A stretch of DNA of 64,000 bases, from contig CM061224.1 of NCBI GenBank assembly GCA_030844895.1, positions 30,836,102 through 30,900,101 on the forward strand, read 5' to 3'. This DNA is from Ambrosia x helenae (taxonomy: Eukaryota > Streptophyta > Magnoliopsida > Asterales > Asteraceae). Each line of letters begins with the position of its first letter. Position 1 is the stretch's first letter. Position numbers and translations under genes: made by a program. The notes under the pieces are model-generated. The model was given only the letters and a program-made list of their open reading frames with translations. It was not told the DNA's origin and did not search any database. Below, one piece after another: positions 33,901 through 45,108 of this stretch.

Positions 33901-34167
33901 TTAATTATCTTTTTTTTTTTTAATTATGAATCTATTATGGCAGTTACATATTATCATGCCATTTTGTTTGAAATGAGATTTGATTTCCTTAAATCTCTCA
34001 TCCATTATCTCTAATGCAATTACAAGACATAACACCCCAGGCGCATAATAGCAGCCATCACTCTCAGCAGCAACAGTCAAAATCCTCTCAAAAACCCTAA
34101 CCAAGGCTTCTTGTGCATCGGAAACCTCATAAGTAATATTTATTATTATGATTGTGGTCATCATCAT
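33901..34167 (-). pseudogene. Captured KH-domain-protein-like fragment
   Basis: A minus-strand frame contains EVSDAQEALVRVFERILTVA followed by AESDG. From memory, this linker plus helix is typical of plant KH-domain RNA-binding proteins of the HEN4/RCF3 type, between two KH repeats. The following residues (APGVLCLVIALEIMDERFKE) no longer match well and no GxxG loop is visible. The fragment sits inside the TIR element, so it was probably picked up by it. An AT-rich, Lys-coding A run ends the frame. It is unlikely to be functional. Confidence 0.5.
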
Positions 34168-34579
34168 GAGTTTGTTGATGAAGAAACGACATCATTTTGG
34201 ATAGTGAGGAGTCAGCGACAATACTAATGAGGCGATACTCGGAAGTAGGAGAGTAGGGGTCGACACGTATCTTTGCTGACGTGGCAGTTTGTAAGTGTCG
34301 AACCACGATTCCTGATTTTTATATTCTCATTTAAATACCTACAGTGAATGGATTATGATATACATGTTTGTAATTTGTGATTAAAATACCTTCGGTAAAT
34401 CGTCGATTGACGATATAGCTATTTTGTATTATAAGTGATTTTTAGATACCATATATGTTGAAGATGGTGTTGGTGTTTTTTATTGGTTGTTGATGATTAT
34501 GAAGCAATTCAATCTTCCATGGTGCGTGAGTGTATTTTTTTTGTTTGATTGATTTTTCTAACCCATATAATAAGTTTAG

Positions 34580-35190
34580 GTAGTTATTGTTTATACAATG
34601 ATGTATACATGGTTGTACATACGTGTATAAACCAATTTTTTTGTGTAACTGTGAATGTACAATATTTAAAAAATTTTAAGTTCTTATATCTAATAACGAG
34701 TTCGTATAGTAATATGGAATTTGTACAATGGTGTATATAGTTTTTGTACAAAAAAACTGATGTACATCAATGTATAACGAGTTGTTACAGTATATTTCCA
34801 CATTAATCTACTACTCACCAACGTATAGTTTACACTAGTGTATACTGAAATTAAACACGCTTTTACTAATAAAGTCTCTTGTATACACCAATGTATAGTA
34901 ATACATATTGTACCCCTGTGTATATTTGATATACACTAATCTATATTTAATTATATTAACATCGACAGTATTCATTTACAACATCTTACTAGGGTTTAAA
35001 AAACCTTTTTTTTTTTATAATCAACACCAAAGAATACTTTTTAAGGCATAACAATAGTGTATACTCAAAAATAAACTTGCTGTTATTCGTATTATATCTT
35101 TTATACATCAATGTATAGTTGACACAAATCCTACATCCGTGTATATTGTGTATACACAGGTGTATATTCAAAATACACACCTAAAATCGA
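34580..35190. repeat. TGTATA/GTACA word cluster
   Basis: Many irregular copies of TGTATA, GTATAC and TGTACA in 600 bp, often in pairs such as CACCAATGTATAG and CTGTGTATAT. No regular period. Confidence 0.6.
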
Positions 35191-35262
35191 ATCTCGATCA
35201 TCCTGAAAATATTTTACTAGGGTTTCAAATACCCCTAAAATCGAATCTCGATCATCCTAAAA
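35182..35262. repeat. Short direct repeat inside TIR element
   Basis: CCTAAAATCGAATCTCGATC plus ATCCT occurs near 35182 and again about 51 bp later; between them is ACTAGGGTTTCAAATA. Confidence 0.8.
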
Positions 35263-35365
35263 CTTTGAACCTATTTATGAAAGCAATTGGATCATATTTA
35301 TCAAATCATCAGAATAAATCGATAAAACTTGAAACTTCAAACGTAATGGTTATGAAAACAAAATA

Positions 35366-35430
35366 AACGACGATTGATTAAGAATAACAATGATATAAAC
35401 GACGATTGATTAAGAATAACAATAAAATTT
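35366..35430. repeat. 31-bp tandem pair inside TIR element
   Basis: AAACGACGATTGATTAAGAA followed by TAACAAT occurs twice head to tail. Confidence 0.85.
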
Positions 35431-35720
35431 CGCACCTTCATACGTAGATGTATATGATTTGTTTATCTTCATTCGATTTCTGCACATTTTTTACGTATGT
35501 TGAAGGATACAAGATCGCTAATTATGATATTATTGTGGTGTTTGTCAGTTACAATGGATAATAAATAACCTATTAATAATCAAATACCAAAAGACAATAT
35601 TACCCCTTGATTTAATTAAAAGTTAATTAATGTTTAACTTATTTACCATCATGCCATTGAAGATGGATGGATGAGATTAGTTCCTAAAGTTCCTAACTAA
35701 GGGTTGGTTCTCAATTGAAC

Positions 35721-35756
<36 letters not shown>

Positions 35757-35758
<2 letters not shown>

Positions 35759-35915
35759 ATACATTTAGGGTATGGATAAAATGAAAACTATTTATTTGAG
35801 AAACCCTAAAAACCCAATCCAAACCATCCATTGTGTTTGATCAAGGGCCCAATTAATTGTGGCCATTTTAATTTAATTAAACACTTATTAAATGAGTAAA
35901 AGGACACAAAGGGGT
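35757..35915. other. Fragment of another repeat, cut by Copia-2
   Basis: After a second TA run, CATACATTTAGGGTATGGAT is a short inverted repeat, followed by AACCATCCATTG-type sequence that resembles transposon ends. It stops at the Copia-2 LTR. Confidence 0.35.
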
Positions 35916-36350
35916 TGTTAGTGAACTTTGTGTATATCCCTAGTAGTGATAGTATTTTAGTCGTAGGCATGTTTATATGATGTTTATAGTGATTGGTAGA
36001 TAATCAGGTAGCATTTTAGGTCGTTAACGCATGTTTGGAAACGTATGTAATAGTTCCGGGCGTATGGGAGTCAAACGTCTGGAAGGAAATCAAGAATAAG
36101 AGCTCCTATACCTGGAAGCTTCCAGGCGTAGGGAGGCTCCCTATAAATAGGAACCTCATGCTTTTCATTTGTAACTCTTGCTCAATTTTCTTAACGAAGT
36201 GTTGCCCATTTTGTGTTGATTTGTGTGTTTATTGTTTTCCTATTTCCTAACATATCTCTCAAATCAAACAACTTACCGATCTGTTGATTCCGCCTTCGGA
36301 TCGGCTACGCGTGTGGTATCGTAAATTGTTGTCCGAATCACAATCCTACA
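35916..36350 (+). repeat. Copia-2 5' LTR (435 bp)
   Basis: TGTTAGTGAAC...CAATCCTACA, TATA box CTATAAATAG at 36141-36150, primer site two bases later. A palindrome CCTGGAAGCTTCCAGG and GGCGTAGG words lie just before the TATA box. Confidence 0.9.
36055..36135 (+). repeat. GGCGTA inverted-repeat module upstream of Copia-2 TATA
   Basis: Contains GGGCGTATGGGAG, CTCCTATACCTGGAAG and CTTCCAGGCGTAGGGAG. The last two form a long imperfect hairpin. Words are shared with the leader module at 36760-36905. Confidence 0.75.
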
Positions 36351-36352
36351 AG

Positions 36353-36365
36353 TGGTATCAGAGCT
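36353..36365 (+). promoter_or_regulatory. Copia-2 primer binding site (tRNA-iMet)
   Basis: TGGTATCAGAGCT, matching the complement of initiator tRNA-Met at 12 of 13 bases, two bases after the LTR. Confidence 0.88.
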
Positions 36366-37201
36366 ATGGCTCAATACTACGCATGTTGTTAGTGTTGGTT
36401 TGCATCAAATCTGGATCTATAGAGCAATTGTTCAAAATTTTGTTGAAAAATGAGTTTTATGATGATATTGGGGTTTTTATTGGATTTTCTTATATTGGAT
36501 TGAATTTTTAGATTTGATTGTTGTTTTAGTTTCCAAATCTTATTTAAAAAGTGTTTGAATCAATTGATTGTGAAAAACCCATGAGTTTGTGTTCTTGGTG
36601 ATTTTTGACTATTTTGGATTTTAATTCGTGCTTTTGGAGGGTTTTGGGTATTAGAATCGTGTTCTAGACAAAATCCGCAAATAAACTGATAATCAGATCA
36701 TCCAAACCTTCAATTTCACCAAAATCAGCCAAAACAAAGATGATCTGCTGTCATACACCTGCAAGCCCTCCTACGCCTGTACTGTTTCAGGCGTAGGACA
36801 CTCCTTCGTGTGTAACTCTAGGCGTAGGACTTCATACACCTGGATTAAGAGTCTCATACTGGAAGCCCTCATATGCCTGACTTAAGATTATACGTGTGGA
36901 AAGTGTTGTCATAAGTGTGAAAGGCTGAGTTAGTCAACTTTTGGCCCATTTTGAGTCTGACTTTGTCTAAACTTCACCCATAGTTGACTTCTGTTAAGTA
37001 AATTAGTTATACATTAGTTTTTGGGAAAATTTTAGGTGTCAAAAATTTTGACCTATAAATGTGCAAACCAAAATGTTGGTTCAACAATATCATCTATGTT
37101 GAAGACGTGTAGCCAAGGGTAAATATCTATGTACCATGGGATCCATTCTCTCAAACTCCACATCAACAAAGGATCAAAAGTAAAGATCCATAGGCACTCG
37201 T
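36366..37201 (+). other. Copia-2 leader up to Gypsy-B
   Basis: Non-coding apart from the module at 36760-36905. The gag N-terminal/capsid domain seen in Copia-1 is not found here or right of Gypsy-B, so it is deleted. Confidence 0.65.
36760..36905 (+). repeat. GGCGTA inverted-repeat module in Copia-2 leader
   Basis: An 11-bp perfect stem TCCTACGCCTG (36769-36779) with CAGGCGTAGGA (36788-36798), 8-base loop, plus further TAGGCGTAGGA, ATACACCTGGA and ATATGCCTGA copies. It lies about 620-765 bp downstream of the TATA box. Confidence 0.8.
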
Positions 37202-38354
37202 TGTCACACCCTCAAAATCCACTTGCGGAGTTTTACCGCGAGGCGCATGACAAACCAGGATCCAAACCAACGATCACAATAAACAAGTCTAAATGAATTA
37301 AAATGTAATTTCAAAACACAGTTTAATATTCCCGTTTACAGCGGAAGCTTATTCAAATAAAATCCAACATAAATAAATCAAGTTCAATGTTTGTGAAATC
37401 ATGCAACTCTATCTAGACGCCGTGCAGACGCGTGCGCCCTAGTTCCATTGTGCTACCTTAGCGACCTGAGAAAACATGTAAAAGTTTACGTCAGCACAAA
37501 AATGCTGGTGAGTTTACAGGTTTGCAGTTCAAGTACCAAGTCAACCTGTCCATACTATAACAAATAGAAAACCAGTATACGCTAGCTAGGCGTAGTTTGT
37601 TACTACCACGATTGGAAAACCATTACTAACGCGAATACCAAAAGTATGCCCGATGTATGTTCCTGTTGTTCCTGTTGTTCCTGTTTGAGACAATATGCAC
37701 CCGCCGACCCTCCAAGTCGACGAGCGGGGTTGGTCACTCCCAATAGCGCTATTCACATTTCCCCGTTGTGCAAACCCGCACATTCATGGTTCCCCCGGGA
37801 CTTCCAAAGATCGTGTAGTACACAGTATAAACCATAGTATGACAGTAGTTACCAAATAGTTGTTTTAACACATGTTTTCTCCCCCGAAAACGTGAAACCA
37901 GTTAAAAGAGGGGCCGTAAACTCACCTTAAGTTCCGTTACTCCTTAACCCGAGTAAACTCAGCTGCTATGCTAGTCCCGTAAAGCGGCGACCTAACATAC
38001 GACAGTTACAAGTACTTAGACTAATAACCCGCAGGTTAATTAGTCCCTAGATGTCCAGACCATAACCAAGTTCGTTTGAAAATACCGTGACTGTTTAACC
38101 GACCCAAAGTACAAGACTCGACATCCCATTGGTGACCCGAGACTCCCCGTGTTATGTTTACGCTCTTAAACATACAATAACACAAGTACACTTAACATAC
38201 GTTAACGCACAACAAGTTATAGCACATAGTTCACGTATCACCGGAATACATCCAGATATATGTTACCAAGTTATTAGACATGTTACGGGGTTCCTAGCAT
38301 GTTACTACATATTAAATCGGGTCTCGGAATGCTAATTTACACTTACAGCAGCAG

Positions 38355-38645
38355 TACACGCGATTAGGAAAAGTCAACTAGTGATTAGGAAAGTCAACTA
38401 GTGATTAGAAGCCCTATTCGCCCCTACTATAGGCGATTAGGGGCTACTCCCCTTTATTTCATGCGATTTAGGGGCTACTCCCCTGAACTTACTAGTGATT
38501 AGGGCTAATCACCTGAACTTACTAGTGATTAGGGCTACTCGCCTAAACTTACTAGTGATTAGCCTTCTACTCGCCACTTTATAGGCGATTTAGCACCTCC
38601 ATTCGCATGACTGTGGGCGATTAGCATTGCTACTCGCCTGTAGTC
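38355..38645 (-). repeat. GCGATTA module, downstream copy, Gypsy-B 3' LTR
   Basis: Repeats of about 30 bp with ACTAGTGATTAGGGCTA and CCTGAACTT. Many units read GTGATT or AATCAC in place of GCGATT and AATCGC. The 5' LTR copy is at 46262-46555. Confidence 0.85.
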
Positions 38646-39289
38646 ATGCTGTTCGGGTTTTTCGCGCTTTTTAACGCTCCAAATCAGATCCAGAGCGTGT
38701 GTAACTACCCAATATCATCCCAAACACTATCCTAACATGTTTTAACCCAAAACCCTTCGTTCAACCTCGTAAAATCAGTCCTGCATGCAACCAAAGCAAT
38801 CCAAACACCATTCCATAGCATGCAACATTCAATTAACGCATGTAATCATAACCCTATTATCCAATTACTGAGATTTCTATCATCATACTAACAATATTAA
38901 TTCTGACCTAGCATGATAACACATCAAAACATCATCAAGATTCATAAAAATCCTATCTTTCTAATCATACATACCCATAACGCATGTTTATTAGTGATAA
39001 TCCGATTAACAACCCTTATTGACGATTTTCAGAAAGCTTTTTCGTTTATGAACAGGTCTGGACCATTAGGGATTGATTAAAAACGTTTACAAAGTGTTAT
39101 GGATGAGAATCAAACCTTGGAATTGTAAAAGAATGATGGTTAGACCTTGAAACCTTGTGTTTTTGATCAAAATCGCCTTCAGAGGTTGTTTAAGTGTTTG
39201 GGGCGGTTATGGGACGACTAGGGTTGATATTAGGGAGTTTTAGGAGGTTAAGTATTGTATTTATAGGCGTTTCTAGTCGTTCCAGCACG

Positions 39290-39455
39290 TTACATGCGAT
39301 TGTGCAGCAGTTCATGCGATTACGGCTGCTAATCGCATGAATGAGCATGCGATTGGGCCTACTCGCCCTAACATCACACGAGTAGGGCCTAATCGCCCCT
39401 ATGTCCCTCTACTCGCCTCCCTACAGGTGATTAGGCTTCCTAATCGCCTGTAGGG
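39290..39455 (-). repeat. GCGATTA module upstream of TATA, Gypsy-B 3' LTR
   Basis: GCGATTA, CTAATCGC, CTACTCGCC and the 13-bp stem at 39419-39454. The 5' LTR copy is at 47205-47365. Confidence 0.85.
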
Positions 39456-39836
39456 GTGGTTTGGTGCGTTTTGCGCGTTAAAACCCCGTTTTAACATATG
39501 TTAACGCATATTAATGTACCGACAAGTCACCTAATGATTGTAAACACATAACACAAGTAAATACACACATTTACACTCGTTCACCAATTCCCGGGACTCG
39601 AGACTCGTACGTTCGTATGCCCTGACGATCCTACAAATCGTCACCGTTTGTACACTTGGTTAAGGACCGACATCTAACGAACCTCTAGACCAACATCCAA
39701 TGATCTTCTAGACTAACCAATAGTTCCCGAACCATATCCCGACTTAACTAACCCAGTTAAGTACAATATACGCGTGACCCGCTAAGGTAGACTTTCATCT
39801 AGACAACGTTGTTAACCAGAATCTGCCGGTGTCACA

Positions 39837-39996
39837 TCATCCCACGTTAAAAGAATTTTCGTCCCGAAAATTGTACAAGTACCAAAAGAACAAAAGAAAT
39901 AACGAAGGAAACAAACAAAAAAGATAGAACCCAAAAGAGAGATTTACCCGAGTTGTCACATCATCCCCACGTTAAAAAGGAATCTCGACCCGAGAT
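39837..39996 (-). promoter_or_regulatory. Gypsy-B polypurine tract region with two hairpin-PPT units
   Basis: The same tandem layout as Gypsy-A: AATTTTCG-GGA-CGAAAATT and GAATCTCG..CGAGATTC hairpins, each followed by AACGTGGG(G)ATGA and TGTGACA. Confidence 0.78.
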
Positions 39997-42946
39997 TCAT
40001 TCAGCTGCCGAAGAGACATGTCTCGACTCGAACGCTTCCTTAGGAAAGAGATGAGGATACTTAGACTTCATCTGATCCTCCCGTTCCCATGTATATCCGG
40101 TCCCCGGTTCGAATTCCACCGAACCTTAACGATACGAATCTTGCTGTGACGTAGGCTACGAATCTTGTAATCAAGGATCTCCACAGGTTCTTCCACAATT
40201 CGAAGACGATCATCAACCTTGATCTCTTCTAGTGGAACGATGAGAGACTCGTCAGCCAGACACTTCTTCAAGTTTGACACGTGAAAGACGTTATGTACGT
40301 TACGAGCTCCGTCGGTAGATCAAGTCGATATGCCACCGGCCCAATCCGTTCCAGGATCGTAAATGGGCCGACATATCGTGGATTGAGTTTGCCACGCTTC
40401 CAAAGCGTATGACGCCCTTCCACGGTGAGACTTTTAGAAGTACCTTGTCATTGACTTGGAATTCCAGTGGTTTGCGACGCTGATCAGCATAACTCTTTTG
40501 CCGGTCCCGTGCCGCCGCCAACCGAATTTCGAATCTGTACGATCTTTTCCGAAGTTTCGTACACTAGTTCAGGCCAGTGAGTTGACTCTCACCCACTTCA
40601 GCCCAGCAAAGAGGAGAACGGCATTTCCGTCCGTACAGTGCTTCGAACGGAGCAGCCTTGATGCTCGTGTGATAACTGTTATTGTACGAGAATTTCTACC
40701 AACGGCAGATGAGCTTCCCAACCCTTGCCAAAATCGATCACACATGCCCGCGCATGTCTTCTAAAGTTTGAATCGTACGCTCTACCGTCTGACCGTCAGT
40801 CTGTGGGTGATAAGCCGTGCTCATGTCTAGTTGGGTACCCAAAGCCTTGTGCAAAGACTTCCAGAAGTTGAGAAGTGAAATGGGAGTCACAATCCGAGAT
40901 AATAGAAACTGGTACCCCGTGCTTAGAAACAACTTCTTTCAAGTAAAGACGAGCCAAACGATCCATGGTGTCGGTCTCCTTAATAGCAAGAAAATGAGCT
41001 GATTTCGTCAACCGATCGACAATCACCCATATCTTGTCGTTCCCGCTTGGTGATTTAGGAAGTTGTGTGACAAAATCCATAGTAATCCGTTCCCATTTCC
41101 ATTCCGGAATTTCAGGTTGTTGCAGGAGACCTGACGGTTTCTGGTATTCACCTTGACCTTAGCACAGGTCAAGCATTTGCTCACGTATGAGGCTATGTCC
41201 GACCTCATGTTTGGCCACCAGTAAAGCACCTTCAGATCTTGGTACATCTTATCCGAAACAGGATGAATAGAATACCGGGACTTATGAGCCTCATCAAGGA
41301 CAAGCTCCCGTAGTCCCCGAACAAAGGAACCATATACGTTCTGCAAAATAGTGCAAGCCATCGGGCCTTCGCTCTAGGTGCTTGTCGGCACACGTGCATA
41401 GTTTCAGCTTTAAGGTTTTCCTCCTTCAAAGCTTCCAATTGGGCAGCACGGAGTTGATCAGGTAACGACGAATGAAATGGTGAGCTGCAACGCCCGAGAC
41501 GCGACGAGGTTTAGTAGATTCCTTCCTGCTCAAGGCGTCTGCTACAACATTCGCCTTGCCAGGATGGTACTTAATAGCACAATCATAGTCGTTCAAAAGT
41601 TCGATCCAACGGCGTTGCCGTATGTTCAAGTGTTGTTGGTCGAAAATGTGTTGGAGACTCTTGTGATCGGTGTAGATGGTGCATTTGGTACCGTACAAGT
41701 AATGTCTCCAAATTTCAACGCGAATATCACGGCACCCAACTCTAAGTCATGAGTTGTGTAGTTCTTCTCGTGCACCTTAAGTTGACGAGAAGCATACGCA
41801 ATCACTTTCTCGCGTTGCATCAACACGCAACGAGTCCATGAATGGAAGCATCACAGTAGACAACGAAATCATCAGGACCCTCAGGTAAAGACAAAATAGG
41901 AGCAGAACACAGTTTAGACTTCAGTTCTTCAAACGCTGACTCTTGTGATTCACCCCAGTCGAACTTCCTGTCCTTCTGAGTGAGAGTGGTGAGGGGTTGA
42001 GCAATCTTCGAGAACCCTGAATGAAACGACGATAGTAGCCCGCAAGGCCTAGGAATTGCCGCACCTCAGTTGGCGTCTTTGGTGCTCCCCAGTCCTTGAT
42101 CGCTTCGATCTTAGCTGGATCCACATGAATTCCTAGTTCATTAACCACATGTCCTAGGAATTGAACTTCGCGTAACAAAAGTCACACTTTGAGAACTTGG
42201 CGTAAAGTTGTTCCCGTCGCAAGAGTTCCAAAACTAACCGCAAGATGTTCCCGTGTTCGGTCTCGTTCTTGGAGTAGATCAGAATGTCATCAATAAACAC
42301 AATGACAAACTTGTCCAGATACGGTTTACAGACGCGGTTCATCAAGTCCATGAAAACCGCCGGTGCGTTCGTGAGACCGAAAGGCATGACCAAGAATTCG
42401 AAATGGCCATAACGTGTTCGAAAAGCAGTCTTTGCAACGTCAGCCTCCCTGACGCGCAGCTGGTGATAACCGGACCTCAAATCGATCTTGGAATAATAAC
42501 TAGAACCCTGAAGCTGGTCGAACAGATCATCAATACGTGGAAGAGGATAACGGTTCTTGATGGTCAACTTGTTCAGTTCTCTGTAGTCTACGCATAATCG
42601 GAAACTCCCATCCTTCTTCTTAACAAATAAAATCGGGGCTCCCCAAGGGGAAGAACTTGGCGGATGAAACCCTTGTCCAAGAGTTCCTGTAACTGGCTAG
42701 ACAATTCCTGCATCTCGGGAGGTGCAAGACGGTAGGGGGCCCGAGCAATAGGAGCAGCCCCCGGTACAAGATCAATACCGAACTCGACTTGACGATGAGG
42801 AGGAGACCAGATAAATCATCGGGAAAAACATCAGGAAACTCGCGTACCACCGGAATGTCGTCGATCTTCTTCTCATCAACAGAGGAAACAGATAAGAGTG
42901 CCAAAACAGCTGGATAACACTTTCGAAGACACTTAAGGGCTTTCAT
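39997..42946 (-). pseudogene. pol: Gypsy-B pol, many frame changes
   Basis: All Pol blocks of Gypsy-A are present in order and near-identical: RT with FIDD (VIVFIDDILIYS), RNase H (YTDHKSLQHIFDQQ, HPGKANVVADALSRK), integrase finger and core (MDFVTQLPKS, ISDCDSHFTS), and the chromodomain-like tail (VEILDYKIRSL, VKVRWNSNRG). At least ten single-base changes move the frame, for example near 42170, 42011, 41830, 41150, 40870 and 40395. Most are losses or gains inside short homopolymers compared with Gypsy-A. The stop is at 39997-39999. Confidence 0.88.
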
Positions 42947-44551
42947 GCTAGAGATGATGTTTAGTGAAAACCACCCTTGATACCGTACACAGAAAGAAAT
43001 TCTCCATCAGGGAGAGGAATCCGAATAACCTTATCGTAACAGACGATCTCCGCGCGATACAAAGATAGAATCCAATCCTTCCTACACAACGTCAAAACTA
43101 CCCAATGGTAACGGCATAAGGTCGATGGGAAACGTTATACCCGACAATTCTAATTGACACTCCCGAAGGACACTAGTAGCTTCAATCGTTTTACCGTCAG
43201 CCAACTCAATAATATACTTGGTCTCTAATGGTACAGATACTACATCTAGCAGTCGACTAACATTCATGGATACAAAACTCTTGTCGGCACCAGAATCAAA
43301 CAACACGCTAACAGAGTGATTATTGAGAAGAAACGTACCGGTGACTGTATCAGGGTCCTGTCTAGCCTCAGCGGCTCCAATGACGAAGGCACGTGCATTT
43401 CTGCCGCCGCCCCCGTTGTTACCATTCCCGTTGTTTCCACCCTGTTTCAATTTTGGGCAATCCTTCTTGTAATGCCCAGTGTCACCACAGTTGTAGCATC
43501 CCTGTTTCCCTGTAGTCCCCTGAGTAATCGGAGCTGAGCTGTTAGTCGGGGCCTGAGTCGATGGAAGTGTAGCCCGACAATCCTTAGCATAGTGGCCTGT
43601 TCGCTGGCAGCGGTGACAACGGTTACTGTCGCAGTTCCCTTGGTGATGGCGTCCACACTTGTTGCATTTGGGCAGTTTTCCCGCATAACCACCCTGCTTG
43701 TTACCCGAAGACGATGAACCCCCATTATCAAACCTTTTACCCTGCTGTGTAGACCCAGATCCTTTCCCGTCGTTTTCCCACTTGCGCTTGTTGTTCTCTG
43801 GAGCCTTAGCAGTCGAACCTTTCGCAGGCAAAATCCCCTCATTCACCTTTAAATTGGTCATCCTATGGGGCCGATCGAACTACCTCCGCATAAGTAGGAT
43901 GATTTCCAGCAGCCACTAACCCTGCAATTTCCGGCACTAACCCTGAGACATAATGTTCAATCTTACGATACTCTGGCACGTGCAAATCGGGACACAGCAC
44001 CGCCAACTCATTCCTCCTCACAGTATACTTCTCGATTTCCGATCCAGTCATCTTGAGGTTCCACACCTCATGCTCCAGCTTCTGTACCTCTTCCCTCGGG
44101 CAATACTCCCGCTTCAGCAACTGCACAAAGTTTTCCCATGGCATAGCATATGCCTCCCCAATACCCATGTTCTGGGTAATGCCATTCCACCAAGTCAATG
44201 CCACGTCCTGAAATAACGCAGCCGAATACTTCACCCGATCTTCTGGGAGACAGTTACACATCAGAAATACCGACTCCACTTTCTCCAACCACCTAAGCAA
44301 ACTAACCGCACCCTCAGTGCCAGAGAATTCCTGGGGCTTGCAGTCCCGGAACATCTTGTAGGTGCACATGGGTGGGGGTGGGTCAACAGGACCACCACCA
44401 CCGTTGTGCCCTAACTGAAGGCAGCTTGGAGCAAGTTGTTCAGATCAGCCTGTGATAGGTTAATACCTCCACCACGACCACCAGCACCACCGCGACCACC
44501 ACCACGTCCACCATTGCGACCACCTCCACGTCCTCCACGCACTCCAGACAT
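42947..44551 (-). pseudogene. gag: Gypsy-B gag and protease start
   Basis: ATG at 44551 with an Arg/Gly-rich start; exon 1 and exon 2 sequences are joined without an intron. The capsid block (44369-43863) has WLEKVESVFLMC and WNLKMTGSEIEKY motifs. An extra C near 43866 shifts the frame; the next block (43861-43082) has CNKCGRHHQGNC, CHRCQRTGHYAKDC and CYNCGDTGHYKKDC knuckles, all intact, and the protease site DSGADKSFVS. A further one-base loss in the Ala-Phe-Gln codons near 44418 and a shift near 43080 break it again. Gag would build the particle; protease would cleave the polyprotein. Confidence 0.88.
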
Positions 44552-45091
44552 GATTCTGGCAGAAAGAACGAGAAAATTTAGTTTCGCAGTTAAAGATAAC
44601 CACTAATGTTCACAAGATCAAAGCCAGATCCAATCCAGGACTATCCCCTCAAACCCAGAGCTCACTAGGGCTTCCATGCATTTCGTTTTATGATTTTGTG
44701 TGCACCCAAAATAATAAAACGCTCTACATGGTCCTCCAAGTATTCTCCTAGTTCAATGTTCAAATCACCGAACATAGACTCTTAGCTACACACCGTAATA
44801 CTACGGTAGTTTATGACAAGTGTTTCTATTGGAGTGCGAAAGGGAGATGTCCGAGCCTTGGACAATTCTCAAGAGCACACGAGTTTACTCCAATAGACTA
44901 CACTGCCAAGATAACAAGTAACCCAACCTAAGATAGAACGGATGATGTAACGTAGAAAGGCCAATGATTAGAGACACCCCGACAAAACCATACGTAAATC
45001 ACCATAATGTTTAGTACCATGTGATCGTCTAGTGTGTGCGACTCGGCTATAGACTAGACTCTACATGCCAGTCCTAGTTCACTAGAACCAT
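44552..45091 (-). other. Gypsy-B leader with a stem-loop
   Basis: Non-coding. The stem ATTGGAGT (44828-44835) with ACTCCAAT (44887-44894) matches that of Gypsy-A. Confidence 0.7.
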
Positions 45092-45105
45092 TGGCTCTGA
45101 TACCA
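45092..45105 (-). promoter_or_regulatory. Gypsy-B primer binding site (tRNA-iMet)
   Basis: The minus strand reads TGGTATCAGAGCCA, perfect, three bases after the LTR. Confidence 0.93.
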
Positions 45106-45108
45106 ATC

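Larger units (their letters stand above)
33791..35728. mobile_element. TIR element inserted in a TA microsatellite (about 1.94 kb)
   Basis: The first 70-80 bp and the reverse complement of the last 70-80 bp match well (GAACC.., TAGTTA.GAACTT.AGGAAC, CATCCATC..TTCA), and TA runs flank both sides. This resembles TA-targeting MITE-like elements such as Micron, but the superfamily is unclear. It contains a host-gene-like fragment at 33901-34167 and a cluster of TGTATA words at 34580-35190. Confidence 0.7.
37202..39836 (-). repeat. Gypsy-B 3' LTR (2635 bp)
   Basis: TGTCACACCCTC...GCCGGTGTCACA on the plus strand. TATA box (minus) 39258-39265, repeat modules at 39290-39455 and 38355-38645. The stem CCTACAGGTGATT (39419-39431) with AATCGCCTGTAGG (39442-39454) differs from Gypsy-A by a paired change. 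Confidence 0.95.

Noticed and set aside
35757..35915. Helitron end
   Set aside because: No CTRR end with hairpin could be identified; too short to classify.
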